64,000 bases of DNA from positions 17,846 to 81,845 of the forward strand of contig DJTE01000039.1 of assembly GCA_002439165.1 (NCBI GenBank), written 5' to 3'. Source of the stretch: Chryseobacterium indologenes. Lineage in GTDB: Bacteria; Bacteroidota; Bacteroidia; Flavobacteriales; Weeksellaceae. The translations under genes and the position numbers were made by a program. The first letter of the stretch is position 1; each line of letters opens with the position of its first letter. This document shows positions 16,688-25,685 of the stretch, piece after piece. The notes below the pieces were generated by a model. That model made no database searches and was not told the origin of the DNA. It was given only the letters and a program-made list of their open reading frames with translations.

Positions 16688-17095
16688 ATGAATATTACAG
16701 GTAAGCTGGGATGGATTGTATTCATGCTTCTGGCGGTATCTTCCATAAAAGCCCAGCAGGTAGACTGGGATAAGATCAACAGCAGTACTGTTCTCGGTTT
16801 CATTGCCGGGCAGCAGGCAGAGCAGCCCCTTTACGGCTCACAGGTGATCCAGGCAGGAAACAGCAACAGTGCGGAACTTTCCCTTAATGCCAGAACCCAT
16901 ATTGACGTTCAGCAGCTTGGAGATTACAATACGCTTTTATTCATCAACTCATTTACCGAAAAGGAAACAAAAACAGCGGTTACTGCCCGGGGAAATAACA
17001 ATATTATTGATATTACCGGAAGCAACAGTATTTCAGACGGAATGCAGATTCATGTAAAAGGCGATAACAGGACTGTTTTCATGAGAAACTATTAA
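16688..17095 (+). CDS. Minor curli subunit / nucleator (CsgB-like)
   Basis: The 135-residue protein has a signal peptide (cleaved near SIKA-QQ) and only a few curlin-like repeats: QAGNSNSAEL, QQLGDYNTLLF, RGNNNIIDI and KGDNRTVFM. Its small size, its position between the major subunit and CsgE, and its C-terminal FMRNY fit the nucleator role of CsgB, which anchors and seeds the major fibre. The assignment rests on context and repeats. Confidence 0.7.
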   Translation: MNITGKLGWIVFMLLAVSSIKAQQVDWDKINSSTVLGFIAGQQAEQPLYGSQVIQAGNSNSAELSLNARTHIDVQQLGDYNTLLFINSFTEKETKTAVTARGNNNIIDITGSNSISDGMQIHVKGDNRTVFMRNY

Positions 17096-17101
17096 AACAC
17101 A

Positions 17102-17836
17102 GTGATGAAACTTTTATACTCCTTAAGTCTGTGCACTTTATTTGTCTTCCTGTCTGTACAGGGTTACGGGCAGGAAGATAAAAAAGTGAACGCCAAAATT
17201 GAAAGCAGTACCCTTGAAAACCAGATCCGCCTGAAAGCGGTTGTTACCAACAACACGGCAGTATATAAAGAACTGAATTATCTTTTGGTTTCCATTAAAA
17301 AGGGCAGCGGAGGGAATCTCTCCAATAATCAGCAGAGCGGCAAGTTCTCTATCAGTCCCGGTGAAGTAAAAACACTGTCTGAAATCAATGTCAATCTTGA
17401 AAAAAAAGATGCTCTGAAAGCTTTTCTGTATGTAAGGGATGAAGAAACCCAGAAACTGATTGCTAAAGACAGTCTAGAACTGAATAATGATCTTTTTAAA
17501 AAGAATGCGGCTAAAATAGAGGAAGATGCTGTTTTTGAGCTGAAAGGTCTTACGATTGATGAGACAAAAACCAGGGTAGGAAAAGATTTTTATGATTTTT
17601 TCTATCTCCAGTACAGTCAGCTTCCAGATAAAAGCAGCGTAGCGGTGACGATTACTGAAATGCCTCTCCGCGGAACCAGCGGACAGATCAGTATTCAGAT
17701 TGATGATAAAGTGATTTACAGCTTTATGACCAATCCCAGTGAAGATTATTTAAAAGAACAGCTGGCCATCAGCTTAAAATATATCAAAGAGTTTAACGCA
17801 AAGAAAAACCTGATCAGAAATGAATTTATCTATTAA
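17102..17836 (+). CDS. csgE: CsgE-like curli secretion factor with an N-terminal CsgH-like domain
   Basis: The 244-residue exported protein (signal peptide ending near QGYGQ) has two parts. Residues about 25-125 form an Ig-like beta domain (AKIESSTLENQIRLKAVV, YLLVSIKKGSGGN), reminiscent of the CsgH family that blocks premature fibre formation. Residues about 140-244 match CsgE: VGKDFYDFFYLQYSQLP, then SVAVTITEMPLRGTSGQIS and VIYSFMTNPSEDYLKEQL. CsgE caps the CsgG channel in the periplasm. E. coli CsgE is about half this length, so the N-terminal half is an addition. Confidence 0.8.
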   Translation: MMKLLYSLSLCTLFVFLSVQGYGQEDKKVNAKIESSTLENQIRLKAVVTNNTAVYKELNYLLVSIKKGSGGNLSNNQQSGKFSISPGEVKTLSEINVNLEKKDALKAFLYVRDEETQKLIAKDSLELNNDLFKKNAAKIEEDAVFELKGLTIDETKTRVGKDFYDFFYLQYSQLPDKSSVAVTITEMPLRGTSGQISIQIDDKVIYSFMTNPSEDYLKEQLAISLKYIKEFNAKKNLIRNEFIY

Positions 17837-17847
17837 AAACGTCAGTC

Positions 17848-18258
17848 ATGAAAACTTTTATCATTATTTTGACCTTTATTGCGGGTATTTTCTCCGGAAA
17901 GGCCCAGCAGCTTGTCTATAAGCCCATCAATCCCGCTTTTGGAGGAGATACTTTTAATTACCAGTGGCTTTTGAGCTCGGCAAATGCGCAGAATCAGTTT
18001 GATGAAAAAGAGGATTACCGCAGTTTGCTTGATGACATGGATTCCCTCAACAGCTTCAGCCAGAGCCTGAACAGACAGGTACTGAGCGAGCTGTCAAGGA
18101 AACTGTTTGAAGATCAGTTTGGAGAAGGCAGTATAAAACCCGGAAATTATCTTTTCGGTTCCCTGTATTTACAGATTACATCTACTGCCCAGGGACTTCT
18201 GATCAATATTTTGGATACCAGTACAGGCGATCAGTCCGAGGTCGTAATTCCAAAATAA
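17848..18258 (+). CDS. csgF: Curli assembly protein CsgF
   Basis: The 136-residue exported protein has a signal peptide (to GKAQQ) followed by the strictly conserved CsgF N-terminus VYKPINPAFGGDTFNYQWLL (residues about 24-43), the part that inserts into the CsgG pore. The rest contains the helical and C-terminal strands of the family. CsgF couples secretion to nucleation at the cell surface. It is 11 bp after csgE and 24 bp before csgG. Confidence 0.92.
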   Translation: MKTFIIILTFIAGIFSGKAQQLVYKPINPAFGGDTFNYQWLLSSANAQNQFDEKEDYRSLLDDMDSLNSFSQSLNRQVLSELSRKLFEDQFGEGSIKPGNYLFGSLYLQITSTAQGLLINILDTSTGDQSEVVIPK

Positions 18259-18282
18259 CCATAACCAAATACCAGACGTATC

Positions 18283-19647
18283 ATGAGAACTTACACTTAC
18301 ACCAGAATTTTTTTCTGTACGGTCCTGCTATGCTGCATACAGGCGTGCAGCTCGATCCTGGGACTTCCTTCCGATCCCGAAAGATCCACTATGGGCGAGG
18401 TAACTCCCTCTACTGCGGAACTGAAAAATCTGCCTCTGCCTAAAGAAAAAATTGTTATCGGCGTGTATAAATTCAGAGACCAGACCGGGCAGTATAAGCC
18501 GTCTGAGAATGGAAACAACTGGAGTACAGCCGTTCCACAGGGAACTACCACTATTCTGATTAAAGCGCTGGAAGACAGCCGTTGGTTTATTCCCATTGAA
18601 AGAGAAAATATTTCCAACCTTTTAAACGAAAGGCAGATCATCCGTTCCACCAGACAGGAATACCTGAAAGAGACCGATAAAAATAATCAGTCACTTCCTC
18701 CGCTTCTATACGCCGGAATTCTTCTTGAAGGCGGCGTAATTTCTTACGACAGCAATATTATGACCGGAGGTCTGGGAGCCAGGTACTTCGGCATAGGGGC
18801 TTCCACACAGTACCGCCAGGACAGGATTACCATTTACCTGCGGGCTGTTTCTACTCTTAACGGTGAGATTCTTAAAACTGTTTATACCTCCAAAACTATT
18901 CTTTCCACCAGTGTGAACGGAAGCTTTTTCAGATATATTGATACGGAAAGGCTCCTGGAAGCTGAGGTAGGGCTTACCCAGAATGAACCTGTGCAGCTTG
19001 CTGTAACAGAAGCTATCGAAAAGGCGGTGAGATCCCTGATTATTGAAGGAGTCCGTGATAAAATATGGGGTAAAGCCTCTGAAAACTTAAATGGCTATCA
19101 GGCAATGATCAGTGAATATAATAAGGAACAGGAGCAGAATGCCGGAAGAGCAGTCGGGAATAAATTTCCTGAAAATTACAGACAGAAAGTATCTGTTTTT
19201 GCCAATATTGAAGCCCAGAAAATCAAGGATGATTACATCAATCCTAAGATGAATGCAGGCGGGAAATCAGGGATTAAATATTTTATAAGCCCCAATTTCA
19301 ATATCGAAACCAGTGCCGGCTATTTCACTCTCGAAAACGAAGGGATCATTAAGAGAAGTTATTTTGTTCCTGAAGTTAACCTCGAATATATCCTGTTCCC
19401 GAAATACAGGCTCAGTCCCTACGTTTACGGAGGATTGGGAGCGATGTTTTCAAAATACAAACCTCAGTATAAGGGGCAGCTTGGAGGAGGACTGGAATAT
19501 ATGGTGGGAAATAATACTTCGCTCCGCCTTTCTTCACAGTATGATATCGGTTTTAAAGACAACTGGGAAGGACTGGTTAACGGAAAAAGAAAAGACCAGG
19601 CTCTCCGTTTTGCACTCGGGATCAACTTTTATCTTGGAAACAAATAA
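18283..19647 (+). CDS. csgG: Curli secretion channel CsgG with a C-terminal barrel-like extension
   Basis: The 454-residue lipoprotein has lipobox LCCIQAC (Cys near residue 22). Residues about 40-270 match CsgG: IVIGVYKFRDQTGQYKP, VPQGTTTILIKALEDSRWF, FIPIERENISNLLNERQIIR and GGLGARYFGIGASTQYRQD. CsgG forms the nonameric outer-membrane pore for curlins. Residues about 305-454 are an added domain of alternating strands (FNIETSAGYFTLE, YRLSPYVYGGLGAMF, NTSLRLSSQYDIGF) ending in LGINFYLGNK, like an OmpA-type eight-stranded barrel. E. coli CsgG lacks this part. Confidence 0.9.
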   Translation: MRTYTYTRIFFCTVLLCCIQACSSILGLPSDPERSTMGEVTPSTAELKNLPLPKEKIVIGVYKFRDQTGQYKPSENGNNWSTAVPQGTTTILIKALEDSRWFIPIERENISNLLNERQIIRSTRQEYLKETDKNNQSLPPLLYAGILLEGGVISYDSNIMTGGLGARYFGIGASTQYRQDRITIYLRAVSTLNGEILKTVYTSKTILSTSVNGSFFRYIDTERLLEAEVGLTQNEPVQLAVTEAIEKAVRSLIIEGVRDKIWGKASENLNGYQAMISEYNKEQEQNAGRAVGNKFPENYRQKVSVFANIEAQKIKDDYINPKMNAGGKSGIKYFISPNFNIETSAGYFTLENEGIIKRSYFVPEVNLEYILFPKYRLSPYVYGGLGAMFSKYKPQYKGQLGGGLEYMVGNNTSLRLSSQYDIGFKDNWEGLVNGKRKDQALRFALGINFYLGNK

Positions 19648-19658
19648 AAACGTGAACT

Positions 19659-21170
19659 ATGAAAACTTTAATAAAATTACTCAGCATATTCATCCTTGCT
19701 TTTTGTCTGTTTTCATGTAATGAAGACCTTGTAGATCAGGCTCAGACAGGGATACTGAAAGGAAAAGTCGTGAAAAGGGGAACCAATGTACCGATTCCCA
19801 ATGTGAAAATTTTTACGGCACCTACCACGGAAACCGTTTTCAGCGGAACCGACGGAACATTTTCCATTGCCGCCATGCCGGTAGGAAATTACTCTGTAAA
19901 AGCCGAATTGTCCGGTTATCTTACCACTTTTCAGGCCGTAAACATACAAAAACAGGATCAGGTGGTTACCATTGTTTTTGAGATGGATGATGACACCTCT
20001 CTGAACTCACCACCATCGGCACCACAGCTGCTAAGTCCGGTAGACAATGCGGTGAACCAGCCTTTAAGCGTCGAACTGACCTGGAGTGCTGTGGATCCTG
20101 ATTCAACAGATGTACTGAAATATAGTTTGACAGTGAAAAATAATCTGAATACCAATGTAGTTCAGATTAATGATCTGACGGCGAATCATTATACGCTTTC
20201 AGATCTGAAGTTTGGTGTAAGTTACTTCTGGCAGGTGTCTGTTTCGGACGGCATTCACCCGCCAGTTTTAAGTACCGTCAGCAAATTCACCACGAATACG
20301 GTTCCCGCCAATCGCTACCATTATGTAAAAAAACAGGACGGAAACTTTGTGATCATGTCGAGTGACGCGCTGGGAAACAGTTTTCAGTTTACAAGCTCTT
20401 CCTATAACAGCTGGAGGCCCCGTAAAAACAATAATGCAGGACTTATCGCCTTTCTGAGGACAGAAGGAGGAAGTACCCATATTTATACAGCCAATCCGGA
20501 CGGCTCCAATCCTTTTAAAGTGACTACGGTACCGGCAGCAGGATTTAATAACTATGAAATGGATTTTGCCTGGAGTACCAACGGACAGGAAATCATTTAC
20601 TCCAACTTCAATAAGCTGTACAGGATCAATAAAGACGGCAGCGGCCTGAATCTGGTATACACAACACCGGACGGAAGTATGATCTCCGAATGTGACTGGA
20701 GCTACGACGGAAGCAAAATCGCCCTGAAAACAAATGATTACAGCGGATATAATACGAAAATATTTATTATTGATATGACGGGAAATATTCTGAAGACCGT
20801 ACTGTCCGGAGCTTTGGGAGCTTCCGGCGGTCTGAACTTTTCCGTAGACGGGCAGATGCTTGTCTTTACCCGCGACCTTTCCGGATATCAGGACGGCAGC
20901 GGTAATTACAGACAGTTGAATTCCGATATCTTTATCTATAACTTCGTTAATGATACCGTGTACGATATCTCCTCGGAAAGCGAAAAGCCTCTGGGAACGA
21001 ATGATCTGGATCCAAGATTTTCGCCTAACAACGCACAGGTGATTTTTATGAACACTTCCAATGATAATATTTCGCAGAAAAATATAATGGTTATTGATCT
21101 CAGCTCTTCTATGACCGATCTTTCAAGAACGACACTCTTCAGTAACGGTGAAATGCCGGATTATGAGTAG
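19659..21170 (+). CDS. Lipoprotein with regulatory-like, fibronectin-type and beta-propeller domains
   Basis: The 503-residue lipoprotein (lipobox CLFSC) has three visible parts. A carboxypeptidase-regulatory-like domain spans about residues 30-108 (GKVVKRGTNVPIPNVKIF). A fibronectin type III-like domain spans about 118-210. A TolB-like propeller follows from 220 to the end, with repeats such as IYTANPDGSNPFKVTTVP and CDWSYDGSKIALKTND. It starts 11 bp after csgG and is probably in the csg operon. A role in anchoring or sensing the fibre at the outer surface is inferred from position only. Confidence 0.75.
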   Translation: MKTLIKLLSIFILAFCLFSCNEDLVDQAQTGILKGKVVKRGTNVPIPNVKIFTAPTTETVFSGTDGTFSIAAMPVGNYSVKAELSGYLTTFQAVNIQKQDQVVTIVFEMDDDTSLNSPPSAPQLLSPVDNAVNQPLSVELTWSAVDPDSTDVLKYSLTVKNNLNTNVVQINDLTANHYTLSDLKFGVSYFWQVSVSDGIHPPVLSTVSKFTTNTVPANRYHYVKKQDGNFVIMSSDALGNSFQFTSSSYNSWRPRKNNNAGLIAFLRTEGGSTHIYTANPDGSNPFKVTTVPAAGFNNYEMDFAWSTNGQEIIYSNFNKLYRINKDGSGLNLVYTTPDGSMISECDWSYDGSKIALKTNDYSGYNTKIFIIDMTGNILKTVLSGALGASGGLNFSVDGQMLVFTRDLSGYQDGSGNYRQLNSDIFIYNFVNDTVYDISSESEKPLGTNDLDPRFSPNNAQVIFMNTSNDNISQKNIMVIDLSSSMTDLSRTTLFSNGEMPDYE

Positions 21171-21397
21171 GAAAGACAGGTACGGTATTCAGGATTGAAG
21201 GAAAGACAGAGGCTGGAAGATGGAAATCAGATAAACATATAAGACATATACGATTTTAAGTTTAAATTTTTCCCCTAATCTCATGTCTGCCATCTGTCAG
21301 TCTCTTATCTTTTCTTATCTGCCGTTCTGAAATTAACCATTCACTTGCAAAGCAAAATTCATATTTCACATCAATAATTTCCACAGTTCTTTTAAAA

Positions 21398-21430
21398 GAA
21401 AAATTCCAAGCCGCAGGTTTGGAATTTTTC
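21398..21430. terminator. Terminator between the curli operon and the convergent LuxR gene
   Basis: GAAAAATTCCAA (21398-21409) and TTGGAATTTTTC (21419-21430) form a 12-bp perfect stem with a 9-nt loop, usable in both directions. Confidence 0.8.
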
Positions 21431-21452
21431 AGTTAATCGAAATAGGTTTTTT

Positions 21453-22100
21453 CTAATCAATAATGTGGTTTTCTAAAGCGTATTTTACGATTCCCACAGA
21501 ATTTTTCACATTCAGTTTTAAAAGAATTCTTTTCCGGTGGGTTTCTACGGTATTAATGCTTATAAAGAGTTTTTCAGAAATATCTTTACTGCTCAGTCCG
21601 TCGCAGATCAGTTTAAGGATTTCTATTTCGCGGCGGGTAAGGGGGCCTTTGATGAGGCGGCTGGGCCTGCCTTCACTGCTGATAAAGCTGATCATTCTTT
21701 CTTTGGCGTAATCACAGATGTAGATTTCGTTGATAAGCAGTGCATTGATGGATTTTATGAATTCATCATACCTGCTGTTTTTGTCAAGATAGCTTTTGAT
21801 GCCTTTGTTGAAAAGCTTCCGGATGTCTATCACTTCATAATCATTGCCGATGACAATAATTTTGATCCTGTCATTTTTGTGGGTAATTTCTTCTACAAGC
21901 TTGAAAATATCTGTAAGGACCAGCATGTTGGAACTTATAACCAGAATTTCCGGGGGTTCTTCTTTTAATTGTTCAAATAAAGGTTCATAAGAATTACAAA
22001 TGTCAATGTTGTTAAAAATCTGGCTTTGTGCCAGCAGTTTTGATAAACTTTCAGTATACAGTACCGGTTCATCAAAAATGGTTAATCTTGGTTTCATCAT
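21453..22100 (-). CDS. LuxR-type response regulator with a degenerate receiver (CsgD-like)
   Basis: The 215-residue protein has an N-terminal receiver-like domain and a C-terminal LuxR helix-turn-helix (LTRREIEILKLICDGLSSKD and ISINTVETHRKRILLKL). The phosphoacceptor position in the third strand (EILVISSNM) is Ser56 in place of Asp, and only one acidic-pocket pair (DE at 10-11) remains, while the conserved Lys in YLDK is kept. Phosphorylation control is therefore unlikely. E. coli CsgD also has an atypical receiver and a LuxR domain, and this gene is convergent with the curli operon. It is the best candidate for the curli regulator. Confidence 0.82.
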   Translation of the reverse strand: MMKPRLTIFDEPVLYTESLSKLLAQSQIFNNIDICNSYEPLFEQLKEEPPEILVISSNMLVLTDIFKLVEEITHKNDRIKIIVIGNDYEVIDIRKLFNKGIKSYLDKNSRYDEFIKSINALLINEIYICDYAKERMISFISSEGRPSRLIKGPLTRREIEILKLICDGLSSKDISEKLFISINTVETHRKRILLKLNVKNSVGIVKYALENHIID

Positions 22101-22716
22101 GGTCAGTTTTGTTTATATAAAAATATAAAAAAAACTTTATATTTTAAATAAAATTAACAAATAATTGCAAATTTTTATATTAATAATGATTATAAATTGA
22201 TTTATTTATTGATTTTTCATTAAATAATTCTCTTTTTGTTGATTTTTAAGTGTTGAAATTAGAGTTATTATGTCATAGAGCTATTGTTTAAAGGTGTTTG
22301 AGTGGGTTGGTTTTAAATAATGTTTTATTTAATTAACAGAACCGGGAAATGCAGTACCTGAAAACCGACCAGATTGGTAATGAAACAAAACCGACAGGCT
22401 TTATGATAAATTTTTTCTTCGGTCTCAATCATTGATTTTTATCTATAATCACCGCCGGGCGGAGGGAGCAGAGGGGGAACTGGTCACTTCTTTCAGCCGT
22501 TTCAGTCATTGTACCGGTAGCTTCATCTGTGTAATCAGTTACAATGACACCGGCTCCGGAGCAGAAACGGAGGCCGGAGCATAGGACAGGACAGAAATAT
22601 ATCTTCTGGATTATCTTTTATCCGGTCTGTCTCTGATGGCTGTTTAATAAAAAAAGTATCCGCTGAAATCAAGCAGATACTTTGTATAGGAATAGATAAA
22701 AATTATTCAGCAGAAA
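22101..22716. other. Long intergenic region, AT-rich then GC-richer remnant
   Basis: The first 240 bp are strongly AT-rich and probably hold the promoter of the minus-strand LuxR gene. From about 22440 to 22610 the composition is more GC-rich. A start-less minus-strand frame of about 60 codons, ending at a TGA near 22433, includes GAGVIVTDYTDEATGTMTET. I could not assign it. A terminator at 22649-22684 ends the stretch. Confidence 0.45.
22649..22684 (-). terminator. Terminator of the delta-60 repeat protein gene
   Basis: AAAGTATCCGCT and AGCAGATACTTT flank GAAATCA. On the minus strand the stem is followed by a run of seven T. Confidence 0.8.
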
Positions 22717-24117
22717 TTACTCCTTTATGAATTTTTTGGTGATGATTTTTTTGTTTTCGAATATGATTTTGGCCAGGTAGGTCCCCTTTACTAATTCTGA
22801 AACATCAGTATGACTGTCTTTTAGGGTTTTTACAGTTTTCCCGTCCATAGAATAGATCTCTATTTTATTTACCTTTTCTTTAGACTGATAAACCAGGGTT
22901 TGCTTAACAGGATTTTCAAAAGATATATCATCATTCATCTTTTTAGTATCCATTGCTGACAAGGTTGTATTGCTAAGTAAGTACTTTACAATATATCCGC
23001 TTCCGTTTACAATAATAGTATTGTCATTGATAACCATTTCTTCTATGGAATTCAGATCCGCAGTGTCTGAATAATAGCTGAAAGCGGAATCTATGGAGCC
23101 ATTCTGATTAAGTTTTGAAATGAAATATGTAGGAGCAAAATCTCCTTCACCATTTCCACCAATGTAATAGGATCCGTTTTTTTCAACGATACTTTGAATC
23201 CATGCACCTCCACTCATACCGGAATATGCATTTAAATTATAATTGAATGTATTATCGGGGCTTCCATCCGGATTTATCCTGAAAATCTCATTGTTTTTGT
23301 TTGAATAAACAATCCTGTTATTAATGTCGGTCATTGCCGTACCCACATATCCCAGGGTATACGTTGTTTGTAAAACGCCATTATTTCCAAAGCTGGCCAC
23401 AGGCTGTCCGTCCGGATTGAACTTTTGAATGACGGAGCCATTGGTGGCATTGGCATTGTTGCTGCTGGTCTTATGGATACAGATTATGTTGTTCTGTTTA
23501 TCAGTGAGTACGAATGTTCCTACGGGAAAAGCTCCCTGTGTGGAGATGGAGCCATTGCTGCCGAAAGTACCGTCAATGCTCCCGTTTGTATTGAGTCTGT
23601 ATATTTTATGCTCAGTATATGAAGCCATACCGTAAACCAGTATTTTTCCATTCTGTAAAATAAGTCCAAAGGAACGGGCATCTACATCACTGCCGGTAAT
23701 GGCGGGAATTATTGAGGACCCGTTTGTACCAAAATCGGAATCTAACTGACCGCCGGGAAGCAGCCTGGTTATGATGCTTCCATTGTTATTATAACCAAGA
23801 ATCACCAGTTTTCCATCCGGTTGTATTTTCAATTGATTTTGGAGGGTATAGGGGAGCTGAAGTACCCCATTGTTCCCAAAAGTTGAATCTAAAACTCCCT
23901 GAGAAGTTAGTCTGAATAAAAAAGATTCGGTGCCGTTGGCAACAGTATAGGAGGAATAGATTTTGCCGGCGGGATCCTGAGCCATTGTCCAGGTATAATA
24001 ACTGCCATTGCCGACGTTGTATATTCCATTCGATGCAAAGGTGTTGTCTTTGGAAATAATCTGGGCAAAAGCCGCCTGCACTGCAAGAAGCAGTACAAGA
24101 AATACATTCTTTCTCAT
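22717..24117 (-). CDS. Secreted delta-60 repeat protein with type IX sorting tail (paralogue 2)
   Basis: The 466-residue protein has a Sec signal peptide (RKNVFLVLLLAVQAAFAQ), then repeated delta-60 units such as DSTFGNNGVLQLPY, DSDFGTNGS and DGTFGSNGS with intervening strands, probably a beta-propeller. The last about 70 residues (VNKIEIYSMDGKTVKTL, LVKGTYLAKIIFENKKI, TKKFIKE) form a type A C-terminal sorting domain for type IX secretion. It lies immediately downstream of a close paralogue in the same orientation. The function at the cell surface is unknown. Confidence 0.85.
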   Translation of the reverse strand: MRKNVFLVLLLAVQAAFAQIISKDNTFASNGIYNVGNGSYYTWTMAQDPAGKIYSSYTVANGTESFLFRLTSQGVLDSTFGNNGVLQLPYTLQNQLKIQPDGKLVILGYNNNGSIITRLLPGGQLDSDFGTNGSSIIPAITGSDVDARSFGLILQNGKILVYGMASYTEHKIYRLNTNGSIDGTFGSNGSISTQGAFPVGTFVLTDKQNNIICIHKTSSNNANATNGSVIQKFNPDGQPVASFGNNGVLQTTYTLGYVGTAMTDINNRIVYSNKNNEIFRINPDGSPDNTFNYNLNAYSGMSGGAWIQSIVEKNGSYYIGGNGEGDFAPTYFISKLNQNGSIDSAFSYYSDTADLNSIEEMVINDNTIIVNGSGYIVKYLLSNTTLSAMDTKKMNDDISFENPVKQTLVYQSKEKVNKIEIYSMDGKTVKTLKDSHTDVSELVKGTYLAKIIFENKKIITKKFIKE

Positions 24118-24140
24118 TTTTTTGGTTTTTAATTGTAAAT

Positions 24141-24175
24141 AAAAAGTTTTTGCCGGCTACCGGCAAAAACTTTTT
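24141..24175. terminator. Strong terminator between the delta-60 paralogues
   Basis: Arms of 16 nt (24141-24156 and 24160-24175; core TTTTTGCCGG and CCGGCAAAAA) are perfect complements with a 3-nt loop. It ends the upstream paralogue on the minus strand. Confidence 0.88.
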
Positions 24176-24190
24176 AACCGGATATGATTA

Positions 24191-25606
24191 TTAATTTTTT
24201 ATTAGTTTTCTGGTTGTACTATTTCCGTTTTCAAAGCTGACTTTAGCGAGGTAAACCCCTTTTGGTAAATCAGAAACAGAGGTATGGGAAGTATTTATCG
24301 TTTTTAGGAATGTACCCGTCGGGGAAAATATCTCTATTTTAGCTACTTTATCTTTGGAAGTATAGATCAGGTCCGGGCCGACAGGGTTTTCAAAAGTGAT
24401 AGCAGGAAGAGATCTGAACGGAGAACTAACTGCCATTGTTGAAGTGTTGAAAAGGTATTTTACGATATGATTGTTTCCGTTGGCGATAATATTATTGTCA
24501 TTAACGATCATATCCCCAATTGATTCTAATTCCTGGCTGGTTTCTACAAAATAATGAAATGTGGAATCCATTTGCCCGTTAGGCTTCACTCTTGAAATAA
24601 AGAAACTTGGATAGGTTGGGCCATAGTACGTACCTCCGATATAATAATATCCGTTCTTTTCAGTAATATTCTGAATCATCATAAAAAAAGGAGAAGGATA
24701 GGAAGAGTCAAAATTATTGGAAAAGCTGGTATCAAGGGTTCCGTTGGGAGTCATTTTATAAAGCCTGCTTGTTGTATTGGCATCCAGTTCTGCATAGATA
24801 ATATTGTTGTAGCTGTCCATTACGGCAGGCTGTGTGGATGCCGGATTAATAGGGTTTGTTCCGTTATTTCCGGCCTCTGTAATGTATTGTCCGTCAGAAG
24901 TATATTTTGTTATTGTTCTTGTGTAGGTGTTATTCAGATTGCTGACTCCAAAGCAAATGATATTGGACTGACTGTCTGTTTTAATGAGTGTAATTGCTCC
25001 CGCGTAATGGATAGAGCCATTGTTTCCAAAAGTAAGGTCAGGAGTTCCGTTTTCATTCAGTCTGCATATTCTGTTTGAAGTGGAGTCTGATGGAGTGGCC
25101 GTTTCTTGCCCGTATACCAGAATCTTACTGCCTTGAAGAACCAGATTGTAGCCTTTAAGGCTTAGATCATGATTCATGTTTGCTATTTTTGCAACGCCGT
25201 TTACTCCAAAAGTATTGTCCAGCTGTCCATTGGGCAGCATTCTGATAATGGCAGCAGAATTCGAACTGGAATCAAAAGAATAGAGCAGCAGCTTTCCATC
25301 CGGTAATAATTTTAGCTGACTTTCATATGCTCCATACGGGAGCTGAAGTTCACCATTATTCCCAAAAGCAGTGTCAGGATTTCCGTTAGCACTTAGCTTT
25401 GATACAAAAGTTGTTAAGGGAGTTGCGTTATCCTTATTAAAGGTGTAGTAAATATCTCCGTTTGAAGCCTGAATCATTTTAGACCATGCATAATTGCTGG
25501 TCATGGAATATATTCCGTTAGATGCGAAACTGTTGTCTTTGGAAATAATCTGGGCAAAAGCCGTTTGCACTGCAAGAAGCAGTACAGGAAATAGGTTTTT
25601 TTTCAT
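24191..25606 (-). CDS. Secreted delta-60 repeat protein with type IX sorting tail (paralogue 1)
   Basis: The 471-residue protein has the same layout as its neighbour: signal peptide (KKNLFPVLLLAVQTAFAQ), delta-60 repeats (DTAFGNNGELQLPYG, DNTFGVNGVAKI, DLTFGNNGSIHY) and a type A sorting tail (VAKIEIFSPTGTFLKTI, LPKGVYLAKVSFENGNS, TRKLIKN). The first about 35 residues of the two proteins are nearly identical, so this is a tandem duplication. A -7 box is at 25633-25640. Confidence 0.85.
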   Translation of the reverse strand: MKKNLFPVLLLAVQTAFAQIISKDNSFASNGIYSMTSNYAWSKMIQASNGDIYYTFNKDNATPLTTFVSKLSANGNPDTAFGNNGELQLPYGAYESQLKLLPDGKLLLYSFDSSSNSAAIIRMLPNGQLDNTFGVNGVAKIANMNHDLSLKGYNLVLQGSKILVYGQETATPSDSTSNRICRLNENGTPDLTFGNNGSIHYAGAITLIKTDSQSNIICFGVSNLNNTYTRTITKYTSDGQYITEAGNNGTNPINPASTQPAVMDSYNNIIYAELDANTTSRLYKMTPNGTLDTSFSNNFDSSYPSPFFMMIQNITEKNGYYYIGGTYYGPTYPSFFISRVKPNGQMDSTFHYFVETSQELESIGDMIVNDNNIIANGNNHIVKYLFNTSTMAVSSPFRSLPAITFENPVGPDLIYTSKDKVAKIEIFSPTGTFLKTINTSHTSVSDLPKGVYLAKVSFENGNSTTRKLIKN

Positions 25607-25632
25607 TGTATTTGAGTTTTCTTTAGTTGGGA

Positions 25633-25640
25633 CAAATGTA
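25633..25640 (-). promoter_or_regulatory. -7 box of the delta-60 gene
   Basis: On the minus strand TACATTTG matches TAnnTTTG, 26 bp before the ATG at 25606. It sits directly after the terminator T-run of the RNase G gene. Confidence 0.5.
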
Positions 25641-25675
25641 AAAAAAAAAACCTCAAGTAAAAAAACTGGAGGTTT
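25641..25675 (-). terminator. Terminator of the RNase G gene
   Basis: On the minus strand AAACCTC-C-AGT, a T-rich loop and ACT-T-GAGGTTT form an interrupted stem followed by an 11-nt T-run. Confidence 0.75.
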
Positions 25676-25685
25676 AAATTTTGTT

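Noticed and set aside
22349..22435. A 28-codon ATG frame in the long intergenic region
   Set aside because: Too short, with no promoter and no family resemblance.
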